Origin: RGIG250 sp964540025
Lineage (GTDB): Bacteria; Bacillota; Negativicutes; Selenomonadales; Selenomonadaceae
Length of the DNA stretch: 64,000 bases
Assembly: GCA_964540025.1 (NCBI GenBank)
Contig: CAZIKQ010000003.1
Location: 1-64,000 of the forward strand
Direction of reading: 5' to 3'
The position numbers and the translations under genes are program-made. Every line of letters starts with the position of its first letter. Position 1 is the stretch's first letter. Below are positions 27,009-36,271 of this stretch, piece after piece. The notes under the pieces are model-generated. The model had not been told where the DNA came from. It saw only the letters and a list, made by a program, of their open reading frames with translations, and ran no database searches.

Positions 27009-28225
27009 GTGTATCAGGTAAAACTATGCTAAAAGATAAAAAGGTTATCTTAGGTGTGACCGGTGGAATTGCCGCCTACAAGGCAGTAGAAATTGCCAGT
27101 CGTCTGAAAAAATCTGGCGCTGTTGTCAGGGTTGTAATGACAGAAGAGGCAAAGAAATTTGTAACGGAACTCACCTTCCGGGAGATTACCGGTCAACCTG
27201 TAACCTGTAACATGTGGGCTGAAGTGCAGCATTTTAATGTGGCGCACATATCGCTTGCCCAGTGGGCGGACCTTGTTTTGATTGCACCGGCAACTGCTAA
27301 TATTTTGGCTAAAGCTGATGTGGGTATAGCTGATGACTTTCTGAGTACTATGCTGTTGGCCACAAAGGCTCCGGTGGTGTATGCGCCGGCTATGAATACA
27401 AATATGTTCAATCACCCGGCAACCCAGGCTCATATAGCCTCCCTGAAAGCCAGGGGGGCAAGGATGATCGAGCCGGCCTCCGGGCTCCTTGCCTGCGGAG
27501 CAGTTGGCGCTGGACGATTGCCGGAACCGGCCGATGTAGTGGCAGAGATAGAAAAATTTTTTTCTGTCAGGCGGAGTTTAGTTGGGAAAAAGGTGCTTGT
27601 GACTGCCGGTGGGACAATAGAGCCTTTGGATCCGATTCGCTTTATCGCCAACCGTTCCAGTGGACGTCAGGGTTATGCTATTGCTGCCGAAGCAGTTTCA
27701 AGAGGAGCTGAGGTCGTACTTGTCTCCGGACAGGCAACCGTTGAACCGCCAGCCGGTCTGTCAAAATTTGTTAAGGTCAATACGGCCCGGCAAATGCGGG
27801 AAGCGGTGCTTGCTGATTTTACTGACGCGGACATAGTTATTAAAGCAGCTGCTGTTGCCGATTACAGGCCGAAAAATGTTGCAGAAAACAAGATTAAAAA
27901 GACGGATGGGGATCTTGTAATAGAATTGGAACGAAATCCGGATATTCTGAAAGAGCTGGGTGAATTGAAGCGTCCGGATCAGATTCTGATTGGATTTGCG
28001 GCTGAGACCCAAAACCTTTTGCAATATGCACAGTCAAAACTTGAAAAGAAAAATTTGGACTTTATTGTTGCCAATGATGTCTCAAGGCAAGGAGCTGGTT
28101 TCCAGGGTGATACGAATATCATCAAGATAATTTCCCGCGACGGGTCAATAGAGGATCTCCCTCTTATGACTAAGCGGGATCTGTCTTCGGTCATCATGGA
28201 TAGAGCGGAGTCAAAACTTAAATAA
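27005..28225 (+). CDS. coaBC: CoaBC bifunctional phosphopantothenoylcysteine synthase/decarboxylase
   Basis: 406 residues. The N-terminal flavin-dependent decarboxylase (CoaC) has GVTGGIAAYK, HISLAQWADL with the catalytic His, PAMNTNMF, and the ASGLLACGAVGAGR flap with its Cys. The C-terminal synthase (CoaB) starts near residue 190 with KVLVTAGGTIEPLDPIRFI and contains KAAAVADYRP and IGFAAET. It catalyses two steps of coenzyme A synthesis. It begins at the ATGA overlap with rpoZ; ATG 27026 (MLKDKKVILG) is an alternative with a weak AGG site. Confidence 0.95.
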   Translation: MSVSGKTMLKDKKVILGVTGGIAAYKAVEIASRLKKSGAVVRVVMTEEAKKFVTELTFREITGQPVTCNMWAEVQHFNVAHISLAQWADLVLIAPATANILAKADVGIADDFLSTMLLATKAPVVYAPAMNTNMFNHPATQAHIASLKARGARMIEPASGLLACGAVGAGRLPEPADVVAEIEKFFSVRRSLVGKKVLVTAGGTIEPLDPIRFIANRSSGRQGYAIAAEAVSRGAEVVLVSGQATVEPPAGLSKFVKVNTARQMREAVLADFTDADIVIKAAAVADYRPKNVAENKIKKTDGDLVIELERNPDILKELGELKRPDQILIGFAAETQNLLQYAQSKLEKKNLDFIVANDVSRQGAGFQGDTNIIKIISRDGSIEDLPLMTKRDLSSVIMDRAESKLK

Positions 28226-28232
28226 GACTATG

Positions 28233-28257
28233 AGAGGCTGTTTACCAGGCAGCCTCT
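28233..28257 (+). terminator. weak hairpin after coaBC
   Basis: AGAGGCTG (28233-28240) pairs perfectly with CAGCCTCT (28250-28257) across a nine-base loop. The following tract is only TGTTTACAT, so termination would be inefficient and lgt may be read through. Confidence 0.5.
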
Positions 28258-28279
28258 TGTTTACATAGAAGGTTTAATT

Positions 28280-29101
28280 ATGCATCAATATTTGTTCTTT
28301 ATTGGAGATTTTCCTGTTCGGGCGTATGGCCTTGTTCTTAGTTTATCAATAGTGTTAGGAACAGGCGTAGCCTACTTCTTGGCACGCCAGGATGGCCGCT
28401 GGCATTCTCATATCGTAGATATGGGAATATATTGTGGCCTTATGGGAATTTTAGGCGCCCGTTTGTGGGATGTGTTTTTTTTTGATTGGGACTACTACCA
28501 TAACCACTTATCAGAAATTCTCAACGTATGGCAAGGAGGAATGGCCATACAAGGAGGTCTTGTTTTTGGTGCGGTCACGGGAATAATATATGCGGTAAAG
28601 CATAAGATTGACGTATGGGTTTTAGCTGATATAGTATGCCCGGGAATTATTCTTGGTCAGGGACTTGGACGGTGTGCAAATCTTTTGAATGGCGATGCGT
28701 TTGGTGCGCCTACAGGTAGTAATTTTGGTATAGTGTACCCTGATACTACGTTGGCATATCAAACTTATGGCAGTGCGCCCCTTTGGCCTGCGGAGGTTTG
28801 GGAAGGTCAACTTGATTTTGTGATTTTTGCCGTGCTTTTGATTTACCGGGTTTCGGTAGCCCATAAGAGTGGTCAGGTATTCATGCTTTATGTTATGCTG
28901 TACTCGATAGTAAGATTTTTTCTTGAATATCTTCGCGGCGATTACAATGAGCTTATTTTTGGTCTGTTTAAGTCGGCCCAGATGACAAGCATATTATCAT
29001 TTGGTTTTGCATTCTTCTTTTATCTGTATTTTCAATATATGGGCAGCTATGACAGTCGGGAAAGAAAAATGTTTGGAGATAATGTAGAAAATAGCGATTG
29101 A
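28280..29101 (+). CDS. lgt: prolipoprotein diacylglyceryl transferase
   Basis: 273 residues with seven hydrophobic helices. VRAYGLVLSLSIVLG near the N-terminus, GILGARLWDV near 58, WQGGMAIQGGLVFG near 85 and the Lgt signature GQGLGRCANLLNGDAFG near 125 are all present. The enzyme attaches diacylglycerol to lipobox cysteines, the first step in lipoprotein maturation; MetQ in this window is one likely substrate. The metK promoter overlaps its stop codon. Confidence 0.95.
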   Translation: MHQYLFFIGDFPVRAYGLVLSLSIVLGTGVAYFLARQDGRWHSHIVDMGIYCGLMGILGARLWDVFFFDWDYYHNHLSEILNVWQGGMAIQGGLVFGAVTGIIYAVKHKIDVWVLADIVCPGIILGQGLGRCANLLNGDAFGAPTGSNFGIVYPDTTLAYQTYGSAPLWPAEVWEGQLDFVIFAVLLIYRVSVAHKSGQVFMLYVMLYSIVRFFLEYLRGDYNELIFGLFKSAQMTSILSFGFAFFFYLYFQYMGSYDSRERKMFGDNVENSD

Positions 29102-29126
29102 CAACGTGTTTTCTTTGCTATATACT
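29098..29126 (+). promoter_or_regulatory. promoter of the SAM riboswitch-metK unit
   Basis: A perfect TTGACA (29098-29103), a 17-base spacer and TATACT (29121-29126), overlapping the lgt stop codon and about 55 bases ahead of the riboswitch. Confidence 0.85.
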
Positions 29127-29181
29127 ACTCGACAAGTAAATACGAAGGAGCTGCCTTGTTTGTATGATGATAAGGGTAGCT

Positions 29182-29290
29182 TGAGCTCATCAAGAGCAGT
29201 GGAGGGACTGGCCCTGTGAAGCTGCGGCAACCATGCTTAACTGCAACGGTGCCAATTCCTGTCGAAGGCTGAGGCCTGAGATAAGATGAG
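29182..29290 (+). promoter_or_regulatory. SAM-I (S-box) riboswitch aptamer
   Basis: P1 is closed by CTCATC (29186-29191) with GATGAG (29285-29290). Between them stand the conserved AAGAGCAGTGGAGGGACTGGC and GAAGCTGCGGCAACC segments, the TGCAACGGTGCCAATTCC block and GAGATAAGATGAG, in S-box order. It binds S-adenosylmethionine and shuts off the downstream gene, which here is metK and possibly metNIQ. Confidence 0.95.
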
Positions 29291-29300
29291 AGATGATGAG

Positions 29301-29323
29301 CTCTCCATGTGGAGAGTTTTTTT
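29301..29323 (+). terminator. riboswitch expression-platform terminator
   Basis: CTCTCC (29301-29306), loop ATGT, GGAGAG (29311-29316) and seven T. It begins ten bases after aptamer P1, the normal position of an S-box terminator. Confidence 0.88.
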
Positions 29324-29401
29324 ATTGGGTTTATTGTAATTCAAAAAATTATTCTTCCAGACGGACTATGTTGTTGTATTTTTATTTATAAGGAGGATAA
29401 A

Positions 29402-30598
29402 ATGGAAAAGATTCTTTTCACTTCGGAATCTGTAACAGAGGGTCATCCTGATAAGATGGCTGACCAAATTTCTGACAGTATTCTTGATGCTATTCTGGCT
29501 CAGGATCCCACTGGCCGTGTTGCCTGTGAAACTCTCGTTACTACTGGTCAGGTTCATGTAGTGGGGGAAATATCCACTAAATGTTACGTGGATATTCCGA
29601 ACATCATCCGCAAGACTGTTGAAGAAATAGGTTACACTGATGCCAATTATGGTTTTGACTGCAAGACCTGCGCTGTTCTTGTCTCTATTGACGAGCAGTC
29701 TGCTGATATAGCCATTGGTGTGAATAAAGCTCTCGAGGCCCGAGATGGAGAAGAGCATGCTGTTAGGGAAAGCGAAGACATTGGCGCTGGTGACCAGGGG
29801 ATGATGTTTGGGTATGCAACCAATGAGACTCCTGAGTATATGCCGCTTCCGATTGCCCTTGCCCACAAGTTGAGCCGGCGGCTGGCGGAAGTTCGTAAGA
29901 ATGGCACGCTTCCGTACCTTCGGCCGGATGGAAAGACTCAGGTTACCGTTGCTTACGACAAGAATGGAAAGCCCGTAGCGATTGATACTATCGTTATTTC
30001 TACTCAGCATTCTCCGGAAGTTTCCCAGGCTAAGATTCGCAAAGATATGATTGAGTATGTCATCAAGGCTGTTGTTCCGGTCGAATTCCTTAATGATGAG
30101 ACAAAATACTATATCAATCCTACCGGCAATTTTGTAATTGGCGGTCCTCAGGGTGACTCCGGTCTTACCGGCCGTAAAATAATAGTTGATACATACGGCG
30201 GCATGGCCCGACATGGCGGTGGCGCGTTCAGCGGAAAAGATCCTACAAAGGTTGACCGTTCCGCAGCCTATGCGGCCCGTTATGTAGCAAAGAATATTGT
30301 TGCTGCCGGTCTTGCTGACCGCTGTGAAATTGAGCTTGCGTATGCAATCGGCGTAGCTCAGCCTGTATCGATTTACGTAGAAACATTTGGTACGGCAAAG
30401 ATTGAGGATGCAAGGATTAGCGAGCTGGTAAAGGCGAATTTCGATCTTCGTCCGGCTGGAATAATAAAGTCTCTTGATTTGCGCCGTCCAATTTATAAGC
30501 AGACGGCTGCTTACGGTCATTTTGGCCGCACCGATATTGATCTCCCCTGGGAGCGCACGGATAAAGCTGAAGCATTGCGCCAACAGGCTGGTTTGTAA
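29402..30598 (+). CDS. metK: S-adenosylmethionine synthetase
   Basis: 398 residues, family length. [20 protein letters not shown] at the N-terminus holds the methionine and ATP-binding His. [12 protein letters not shown] near 115-126 and [19 protein letters not shown] near 255-273 are the two MetK signatures. It makes SAM from methionine and ATP. The ATG at 29402 follows a perfect AAGGAGG; the frame stays open upstream to 29309, but that would run through the terminator and is not used. It is controlled by the riboswitch just upstream and followed by metNIQ. Confidence 0.98.
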   Translation: MEKILFTSESVTEGHPDKMADQISDSILDAILAQDPTGRVACETLVTTGQVHVVGEISTKCYVDIPNIIRKTVEEIGYTDANYGFDCKTCAVLVSIDEQSADIAIGVNKALEARDGEEHAVRESEDIGAGDQGMMFGYATNETPEYMPLPIALAHKLSRRLAEVRKNGTLPYLRPDGKTQVTVAYDKNGKPVAIDTIVISTQHSPEVSQAKIRKDMIEYVIKAVVPVEFLNDETKYYINPTGNFVIGGPQGDSGLTGRKIIVDTYGGMARHGGGAFSGKDPTKVDRSAAYAARYVAKNIVAAGLADRCEIELAYAIGVAQPVSIYVETFGTAKIEDARISELVKANFDLRPAGIIKSLDLRRPIYKQTAAYGHFGRTDIDLPWERTDKAEALRQQAGL

Positions 30599-30622
30599 GA
30601 AAATGCAATAGAAGGCTGCTTG

Positions 30623-31660
30623 ATGATACGACTTTCAAATCTAAAAAAGACATTTCAGGGACCTAACGGGCCTGTAGAAGCCATTAAAGGAATAAATATT
30701 CATGTTGAGCAGGGAGAGATTTTTGGCATTGTTGGTTTGTCTGGCGCCGGAAAATCTACTCTTGTGCGATGCATCAATATGCTGGAGAGACCTACCAGCG
30801 GAACTGTCATTGTTAATGGCAAGGATTTAACTTCTATGTCTGAGTCGCAGCTCAGAGAGATAAGAAAATCCATTGCAATGATATTCCAGCATTTTAACCT
30901 GTTGTCTTCCGCAACTGTATATGATAATGTCGCATTTCCTTTGCGTCTGTCAAATACACCGGAGGAGAAGATTCGGCAGAAAGTCATTCCTCTCCTGGAG
31001 CTTGTGGGGCTCTCGGATAAAGCAGATAATTACCCGGCGCAACTCTCCGGCGGGCAGAAGCAGCGCGTTGGCATTGCCCGCGCATTGGCAAATGATCCTA
31101 AAGTCCTTCTTTGCGACGAGGCAACCAGTGCGCTGGACCCCCAGACCACAAAAGCAATTCTTGCCCTGATCAAAGATATCAACAAGAAAATGGGGCTAAC
31201 TGTTGTTGTAATAACGCATGAAATGTCCGTAATAACCGATATCTGTGACAGGGTAGCAGTTATATCTGAAGGAGTCGTTGCTGAAAGCGGTCGGGTGCTG
31301 GATGTTTTTACAAATCCCCAGTGTGAAATTACCAAAGAGTTTACCAGCGTAATTCTTAGTCGGGAATTACCTGGTGACCTTAAGAATAAGGAGCTTAGCC
31401 AGGAACCTGTAAACGGGGCACAGCTTCTTATCTGGTTGACCTTTATTGGAAATTCCGCTGACGAACCTGTATTATCAACAATGATACGCAAATATGATGC
31501 GGATGTCTCCATTCTTTATGGCATGGTTGGAGAAATACAATCTACCCCCTATGGCCGGATGTTGATAGGTATTACTGGTGATACCGCTATTATAAAATCA
31601 CTGCTGGAATACCTTAAAGACAGACAATTGATGGTGGAGGTGGTCGGATATGTCAAGTGA
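30623..31660 (+). CDS. metN: methionine ABC transporter ATP-binding protein
   Basis: About 345 residues. Walker A GLSGAGKST near 38, signature LSGGQKQRVGIARAL near 140, Walker B VLLCDEATSALDP near 160 and an H-loop ITHEMSV. The C-terminal NIL domain (about 265-345) senses methionine in MetN of E. coli. ATG 30623 is preferred over TTG 30620 because GAAGG lies seven bases away. It overlaps metI by 11 bases and follows metK closely, so the SAM riboswitch may control import as well. Confidence 0.96.
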   Translation: MIRLSNLKKTFQGPNGPVEAIKGINIHVEQGEIFGIVGLSGAGKSTLVRCINMLERPTSGTVIVNGKDLTSMSESQLREIRKSIAMIFQHFNLLSSATVYDNVAFPLRLSNTPEEKIRQKVIPLLELVGLSDKADNYPAQLSGGQKQRVGIARALANDPKVLLCDEATSALDPQTTKAILALIKDINKKMGLTVVVITHEMSVITDICDRVAVISEGVVAESGRVLDVFTNPQCEITKEFTSVILSRELPGDLKNKELSQEPVNGAQLLIWLTFIGNSADEPVLSTMIRKYDADVSILYGMVGEIQSTPYGRMLIGITGDTAIIKSLLEYLKDRQLMVEVVGYVK

Positions 31661-32303
31661 TATGGGTGCCCTCCTTGTAAAAGCGCTTGGGGAAACAGTT
31701 TACATGGTAGCTGTATCCATGATTTTTTCCAGCTTGCTTGGCATACCATTAGGCGTTCTCTTATATGTTACCAATAAGGGTGGTATTTTGGCCTGTAAGC
31801 CGGTTAATAAACTGGTAGGTTCAGTGGTAAATGCCATCCGTTCTGTACCATTTATCATTCTTATGGTTTCCATTATTCCATTGACTCGCCTGATTGTTGG
31901 AACCTCAATTGGTACTACGGCAGCGATGGTTCCCCTGGTCCTTGCTTCTGTTCCTTTTATCGGGCGACAGGTTGAGACTTCACTGATGGAAGTTCCTGAC
32001 GGAATTATAGAGGCTGCTCGTTCAATGGGGGCAACCAGCAGCCAAATTATTCTTAGGGTACTGCTCCCTGAAGCGATGCCTTCAATTGTTGCCCAACTTA
32101 CTACGGTGGTTATTGCGCTTGTAGGTGAATCGGCAATGGCCGGAGCAATTGGCGGCGGGGGATTGGGAGATCTGGCGATTCGCTATGGCTACCAAAGATT
32201 CAGACCCGAAATCATGGTTGCAACTGTAATAGTGCTTATTGTTCTTGTTCAGCTTGTACAATTTCTTGGTAATCGTTTGGCTGCCAATCTTAATAAGAGA
32301 TAA
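31650..32303 (+). CDS. metI: methionine ABC transporter permease
   Basis: 217 residues with five membrane helices and the binding-protein-dependent transport EAA loop (IEAARSMGATSSQIILRVLLP), the MetN docking site. GESAMAGAIGGGGLGDLAIRYG near the C-terminus is typical of MetI/MetP. It overlaps metN by 11 bases and is followed by metQ. Confidence 0.96.
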   Translation: MSSDMGALLVKALGETVYMVAVSMIFSSLLGIPLGVLLYVTNKGGILACKPVNKLVGSVVNAIRSVPFIILMVSIIPLTRLIVGTSIGTTAAMVPLVLASVPFIGRQVETSLMEVPDGIIEAARSMGATSSQIILRVLLPEAMPSIVAQLTTVVIALVGESAMAGAIGGGGLGDLAIRYGYQRFRPEIMVATVIVLIVLVQLVQFLGNRLAANLNKR

Positions 32304-32358
32304 TTTTGCGTATTTTCCATAAAGGGAATTTATATTTATAATTTTAGGAGGAATACTC

Positions 32359-33198
32359 ATGAGGAAGATCTATTTTATTCTTGCATCATTGGTTATTCTC
32401 GCTTTAGCCGCCGCTGGCTGCGGCGGCGGGGCAGATAAGAAGCAGGATGCAAAGCCAGCTCAAAAAACTGAGCAGAAAGCCACAAAGCTTAAAGTTGGCG
32501 CTACCCCGGTGCCCCACGCTGAGGTACTCAATGCTATTAAACACCTGCTGGCAAAAGAGGGTATTGAGCTGATGGTGGTTGAGTTCAGCGATTATGTTCA
32601 GCCGAACCTTGCTACTAATGACAAGGAACTGGATGCTAATTACTTTCAGCATCTTCCGTATCTGGAAAACTTTACCAAAGAGCATCAGAATGTAAAGCTT
32701 GTTAGTGCCGCTGGTATTCATATCGAGCCAATGGGAGTATATTCACGCAAGGTTAAGAAGCTTGACGAGCTGAAGACCGGCGCTTCTATCGCTATTCCTA
32801 ATGACCCTACTAACGGCGGTCGTGCATTGCTTCTTCTCCAGCGGGCAGGCGTTATTAAGCTGAAAAAGACAGCTGTTGATGTAACCGTTCAGGATATTGC
32901 TGATAATCCGAAGGAACTGAAGATTCAGGAGCTTGAAGCTGCTCAGGTTCCTCGTTCTCTCGATGATGTTGATGCTGCCGTAATTAACACTAATTTCGCA
33001 ATGCAGGCCAATCTTGTTCCGACTAAGGATGCAATTGTGATTGAAGATGGTTCCAGCCCCTATGTAAATATTGTCGCTGTGCGTGCCGGTGATGAAAAGC
33101 GTCCTGAGATCGTAGCACTCTGCAAGGCTCTTCAGAGTCAGGATGCAAAGAAATTCTTCCAGGATAAATATAAGGGCGCAGTTGTTCCGACTTTCTAA
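32359..33198 (+). CDS. metQ: methionine-binding lipoprotein
   Basis: 279 residues. A lipoprotein signal peptide ends at AAAG-Cys21, followed by a Gly-rich and Lys/Gln-rich tether. The NlpA/MetQ fold shows KVGATPVPHAEVL near 50, ELDANYFQHLPYL near 95, IHIEPMGVYSRKVKKLDEL and IAIPNDPTNGGRALLLLQ. It captures D- or L-methionine outside the inner membrane for MetNI. AGGAGG precedes the ATG. The transcript ends at a very long hairpin. Confidence 0.96.
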   Translation: MRKIYFILASLVILALAAAGCGGGADKKQDAKPAQKTEQKATKLKVGATPVPHAEVLNAIKHLLAKEGIELMVVEFSDYVQPNLATNDKELDANYFQHLPYLENFTKEHQNVKLVSAAGIHIEPMGVYSRKVKKLDELKTGASIAIPNDPTNGGRALLLLQRAGVIKLKKTAVDVTVQDIADNPKELKIQELEAAQVPRSLDDVDAAVINTNFAMQANLVPTKDAIVIEDGSSPYVNIVAVRAGDEKRPEIVALCKALQSQDAKKFFQDKYKGAVVPTF

Positions 33199-33210
33199 TC
33201 AGACTGCTTA

Positions 33211-33272
33211 ATACCAAACAAAAATGGTGGTTACAGAGACTAGACTTTGTAACCACCATTTTTGTTTGGTAT
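33211..33272. terminator. bidirectional terminator with 25-bp perfect arms
   Basis: The 25 bases 33211-33235 are exactly complementary to 33248-33272, with a 12-base loop. Each strand carries AAAAA before and TTTTTGTTT after the GC-rich core, so it can end metQ (plus) and the convergent hydrolase gene (minus). Confidence 0.85.
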
Positions 33273-33335
33273 GGAATAGATATAATCAAAACCTCCGGTT
33301 TAACCAGTGCCTTTGATTTGAATGTTGATTTCGTG

Positions 33336-33857
33336 TCAAATAATGTTAATCTGGCAGAGATTCATTGCAGAAAGAGCAGTTTTATGAGTTTCTTGATTAA
33401 CGCAGGCAGAAAGAGTGCTCTCCACTGAAATATTTTTTTCTGGATAGAAGGCTTTCAGAAGAATTGCATTACTAAGAACACATATACCTGTACAAAGCCC
33501 TAAGAGGGTTATGTTATCGTAGTTTTTAACAGCTTCAGCAAGGGCGGGTGAGCCAAAAGTAGGCTTATTTACAATAATACTGTCTTTGGTGTAGGGAATA
33601 AGTTCAGGGCAGATTTCCCATCCGTCAGTTCCCTCAATACAATGCTCTACAGGAAGTTTTTTTCCTTCAGATGTATTGAGATAGTCGCTTTGATGAGTAT
33701 CTCTGGTGAAAATCAGAGGAATACCCTGTTCCTTCGCTTCTTTAAGGTATTTTTTAACTTCCGGAACAATTTTAACGGCTTCAGCAGTTCCAAGGGAACC
33801 TGTAATGAAATCATTTTGCATATCAACGACGATGATAACGGAGTTTGAATTTGACAT
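33336..33857 (-). CDS. isochorismatase-family cysteine hydrolase
   Basis: 173 residues. The catalytic triad of the family is visible: Asp12 in VVDMQNDF, Lys98 in VNKPTFGS and Cys126 in LCTGICV. FTRDTHQSDYL near 50-60 is the strand with metal-binding residues in nicotinamidases. The ATG at 33857 has AGGAG nine bases upstream on the minus strand. The best guess is a nicotinamidase or a related amide hydrolase; isochorismatase itself is less likely. It ends facing metQ across the shared hairpin. Confidence 0.85.
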   Translation of the reverse strand: MSNSNSVIIVVDMQNDFITGSLGTAEAVKIVPEVKKYLKEAKEQGIPLIFTRDTHQSDYLNTSEGKKLPVEHCIEGTDGWEICPELIPYTKDSIIVNKPTFGSPALAEAVKNYDNITLLGLCTGICVLSNAILLKAFYPEKNISVESTLSACVNQETHKTALSAMNLCQINII

Positions 33858-33924
33858 GATCAAAATCTCCTTTATAATTTATTACTTATTATTATATGAG
33901 TGGTTAATTTTAATGCACCAATGG

Positions 33925-35046
33925 TTATGATGCAGTACCGATTGTAAGTTTATTTACAATTGGGTAAACATGACCAAGTTTTCTCAATGCAGCGCCAACA
34001 AGAATAGAACCAATAACAACAGCCAAATAGTAACAGCAGATAACGGGAGCGGTATATACATATCCCAAACTGGCAATTACAAAGCCTATATATGTTATCA
34101 TTATTGGATGAAACAGGTAAGCAAAATAGGAATGATAACCGCACAAGTTTAATATTTTCCTCAAATACAGAGGAAATGCTTGTCTCCTAAATAGTGAGAA
34201 AAAGAAAAGGGAACAGGCAAGGGTATACAGGACACCAACAGGGCTTAGCTGTTGCGCTATATTTATTGCCCATTCAGGACGTAAGCCGACATATCTCAAC
34301 AGGTAATAATAATGACAAAGCAAACCAATGCCGGTTAAAAAAAATAATAGAGTAAGAGAGCGCAGACGACTGTCTACATAGACCTTAAACTCCTGCCAAT
34401 GACTAGCACAATAAGCGCCGACAAGGAATATAAATAGATAGTGAAACACCCAATAGTTCAATCTTTGCGCTATCAGATAACTGATGTAAGGGTTGGAAAA
34501 ATTAGTTGGCTGCAGTATATAGCACGACCAGTAATTAAAAATAATTTGAGCGGCAAGAATTACCACAAGATGGCGAATCGTAAGAATTTTTACAATTGGT
34601 ATCCAGAGAGGCATTAAAATATAAAACCACATGAGGATAACCATGAAATAGAGCTGGTACGAACCGAAACCAAATATGAGATACTTTATAATTTCCTTAA
34701 AATGAAGAAGCATAGTGCTTCTGTATAGAACAGTGTAATAAAAAATATAGAAGAATGACCAAAAAAGATAAGGTACCAGGACTGATTTTGCTCTGCGGAA
34801 ATAAAAGCTTCGATAGTCAAAAGCGGAATTTAAGTCGAGATGCCAAAAAAGTCCAAAAGCAGATACAAAGAAAAAAATAGGGACGGAAAATCTGGTAAGT
34901 ATCTGAAATAATGCGACAAGGTGAATGTTGGGGGTTGGGTTCATAAGATATTGAGAACCTATGTGAATACCGATAACCCCCAACATGGATATTCCTCTTA
35001 TGTAATCAAGCTCCGGGAGTCGTTCTTTTATCTTTGCATTGTTCAA
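33925..35046 (-). CDS. acyltransferase family 3 membrane protein
   Basis: 373 residues with about ten membrane helices. LDYIRGISMLGVIGIHIGSQYL at the N-terminus contains the conserved Arg and the His of this family, which transfers acetyl or other acyl groups to cell-surface sugars. The remaining helices are rich in Tyr, Phe and Leu as usual. The next minus-strand gene upstream is the SIMPL protein, 14 bases away, so they form a small unit. Acceptor unknown. Confidence 0.85.
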   Translation of the reverse strand: MNNAKIKERLPELDYIRGISMLGVIGIHIGSQYLMNPTPNIHLVALFQILTRFSVPIFFFVSAFGLFWHLDLNSAFDYRSFYFRRAKSVLVPYLFWSFFYIFYYTVLYRSTMLLHFKEIIKYLIFGFGSYQLYFMVILMWFYILMPLWIPIVKILTIRHLVVILAAQIIFNYWSCYILQPTNFSNPYISYLIAQRLNYWVFHYLFIFLVGAYCASHWQEFKVYVDSRLRSLTLLFFLTGIGLLCHYYYLLRYVGLRPEWAINIAQQLSPVGVLYTLACSLFFFSLFRRQAFPLYLRKILNLCGYHSYFAYLFHPIMITYIGFVIASLGYVYTAPVICCYYLAVVIGSILVGAALRKLGHVYPIVNKLTIGTAS

Positions 35047-35060
35047 ATCTAATTACTCTC

Positions 35061-35774
35061 TTAATTGATGAAGTAGTGAATAGTAACAGTTGCAATATAA
35101 TCCAGTTCTCCACTATCAATTTGCGTGCCAGAGGATTCTGCGGCTTTTAAGAGCATTGCATTACCATATCTGCGGGGAGAATCAGAGGAATTTTCTGTAA
35201 TGGTCTCTATTCCAGTGATTGTCTTTCCCAGGGAAGCAGCAATGATTTCCGCCTTTTCTTTTGCATCAGCAATAGCAGCCTTGATTGCAACGCTTCGTAG
35301 TTTTGAGGTATCGCTCAGAGAAAAGTAAAGGCCTGATATTTGCGTTACCCCGGCGGCTAAGCTGTTATCTATAACCTTGTTTATTACAGAAAAATTCCGG
35401 ACAGTTACCTTTAAGGTGTTTGAGACCCTGTAGCCTGAAATACTATTATCATTATCGTATACAGGATAGCAATTGTAATTACTGGTCTGAATGTCTGATT
35501 TACCGATACCCAGTTCACGCACAGCGGTCCTTACCTTTTCGGTAATAGCCGCATTCTCGCCGGAGGCAGTGGAAGTGTCCTCTGCTGTGGTGGAAATCGT
35601 CAGAGAAATATTGGCTGTGTCAGGTGCGGCGGAAGCAGCGCCTGAACCAGTAACAACTACTACAGGGTCAGGCTTAGAAGCTGCCGATGTGTGATTATTT
35701 GGCATGGCAATCAGCAACAGGGAACAGCACAATACGGAAGTGGTAAGTTTTAGTTTGCTCAAGAAGTTATTCAT
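35061..35774 (-). CDS. SIMPL domain (DUF541) secreted protein
   Basis: 237 residues. A signal peptide (KLKLTTSVLCCSLLLIAM, cleavage near TSAAS at about 33) precedes a DUF541/SIMPL domain. VVVTGSGAASAAPDTANISL is the conserved opening, and YRVSNTLKVTVRN and AAIADAKEKAEIIAASLGKTI are its later blocks. These proteins form oligomers in the periplasm or at the cell surface; the role is poorly known. It is upstream of, and probably co-transcribed with, the acyltransferase. Confidence 0.88.
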   Translation of the reverse strand: MNNFLSKLKLTTSVLCCSLLLIAMPNNHTSAASKPDPVVVVTGSGAASAAPDTANISLTISTTAEDTSTASGENAAITEKVRTAVRELGIGKSDIQTSNYNCYPVYDNDNSISGYRVSNTLKVTVRNFSVINKVIDNSLAAGVTQISGLYFSLSDTSKLRSVAIKAAIADAKEKAEIIAASLGKTITGIETITENSSDSPRRYGNAMLLKAAESSGTQIDSGELDYIATVTIHYFIN

Positions 35775-35974
35775 GATAATACCTCCAAGTTATATAGTGT
35801 TTTTACTTACCTCTTACAATCCTTGGATTGCAGGAGAATATAGTGACTAAAAAATGTCTTCCACTTTAATTTAGTAAGTGGTTGATAACACAGTAACTAA
35901 CATGGTATGGACGATATTTACATCATCGCTTGACCTAAAGAGGAAGAAAAATGGAGCTGCAAGATAATTACAAA

Positions 35975-36271
35975 TCAGCAGGAACGACTACCCAGGGTTG
36001 GGTGCGAGGTGACCTTCAGGCTACGAAATGTTATAAGCTTTTCAGCTTCAGCAAAATCAACATCGGTAATAACACCGTTGTTTTCGTACACACACATGGG
36101 ATTTGATAAACCGATTTCCCCCGCTGGCATATACACATATTCCTGGCTTACATCGTCTCCGTAAATAAAACCGTCCTTAAGGTGAGCCTGGGCCATAGTT
36201 GGACGCATAGTTTTTCTCCAATCTGAGGTAGAAATACCCATAAGTATGTTTAGAACATATTCCGCCGCCAT
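35975..36271 (-). CDS. hypothetical protein downstream of corA
   Basis: 98 residues, not recognised. It starts 22 bases inside the end of corA on the same strand and in another frame. The composition is balanced (GDDVSQEYVYMPAGEIGL, DVDFAEAEKLITF) rather than shadow-like. There is no signal peptide or membrane segment. No good ribosome binding site is seen, so translation would depend on coupling with corA. It may be a real small gene or a fortuitous frame. Confidence 0.4.
   Translation of the reverse strand: MAAEYVLNILMGISTSDWRKTMRPTMAQAHLKDGFIYGDDVSQEYVYMPAGEIGLSNPMCVYENNGVITDVDFAEAEKLITFRSLKVTSHPTLGSRSC

Noticed and set aside
29309..29401. N-terminal extension of MetK
   Set aside because: It would start inside the riboswitch terminator, and the AAGGAGG just before 29402 fixes the start.
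29366..30583. 405-codon minus-strand frame opposite metK
   Set aside because: It lies entirely antisense to a clear metK; the residues are Cys/Arg/Asn-rich shadow composition with no family motif.
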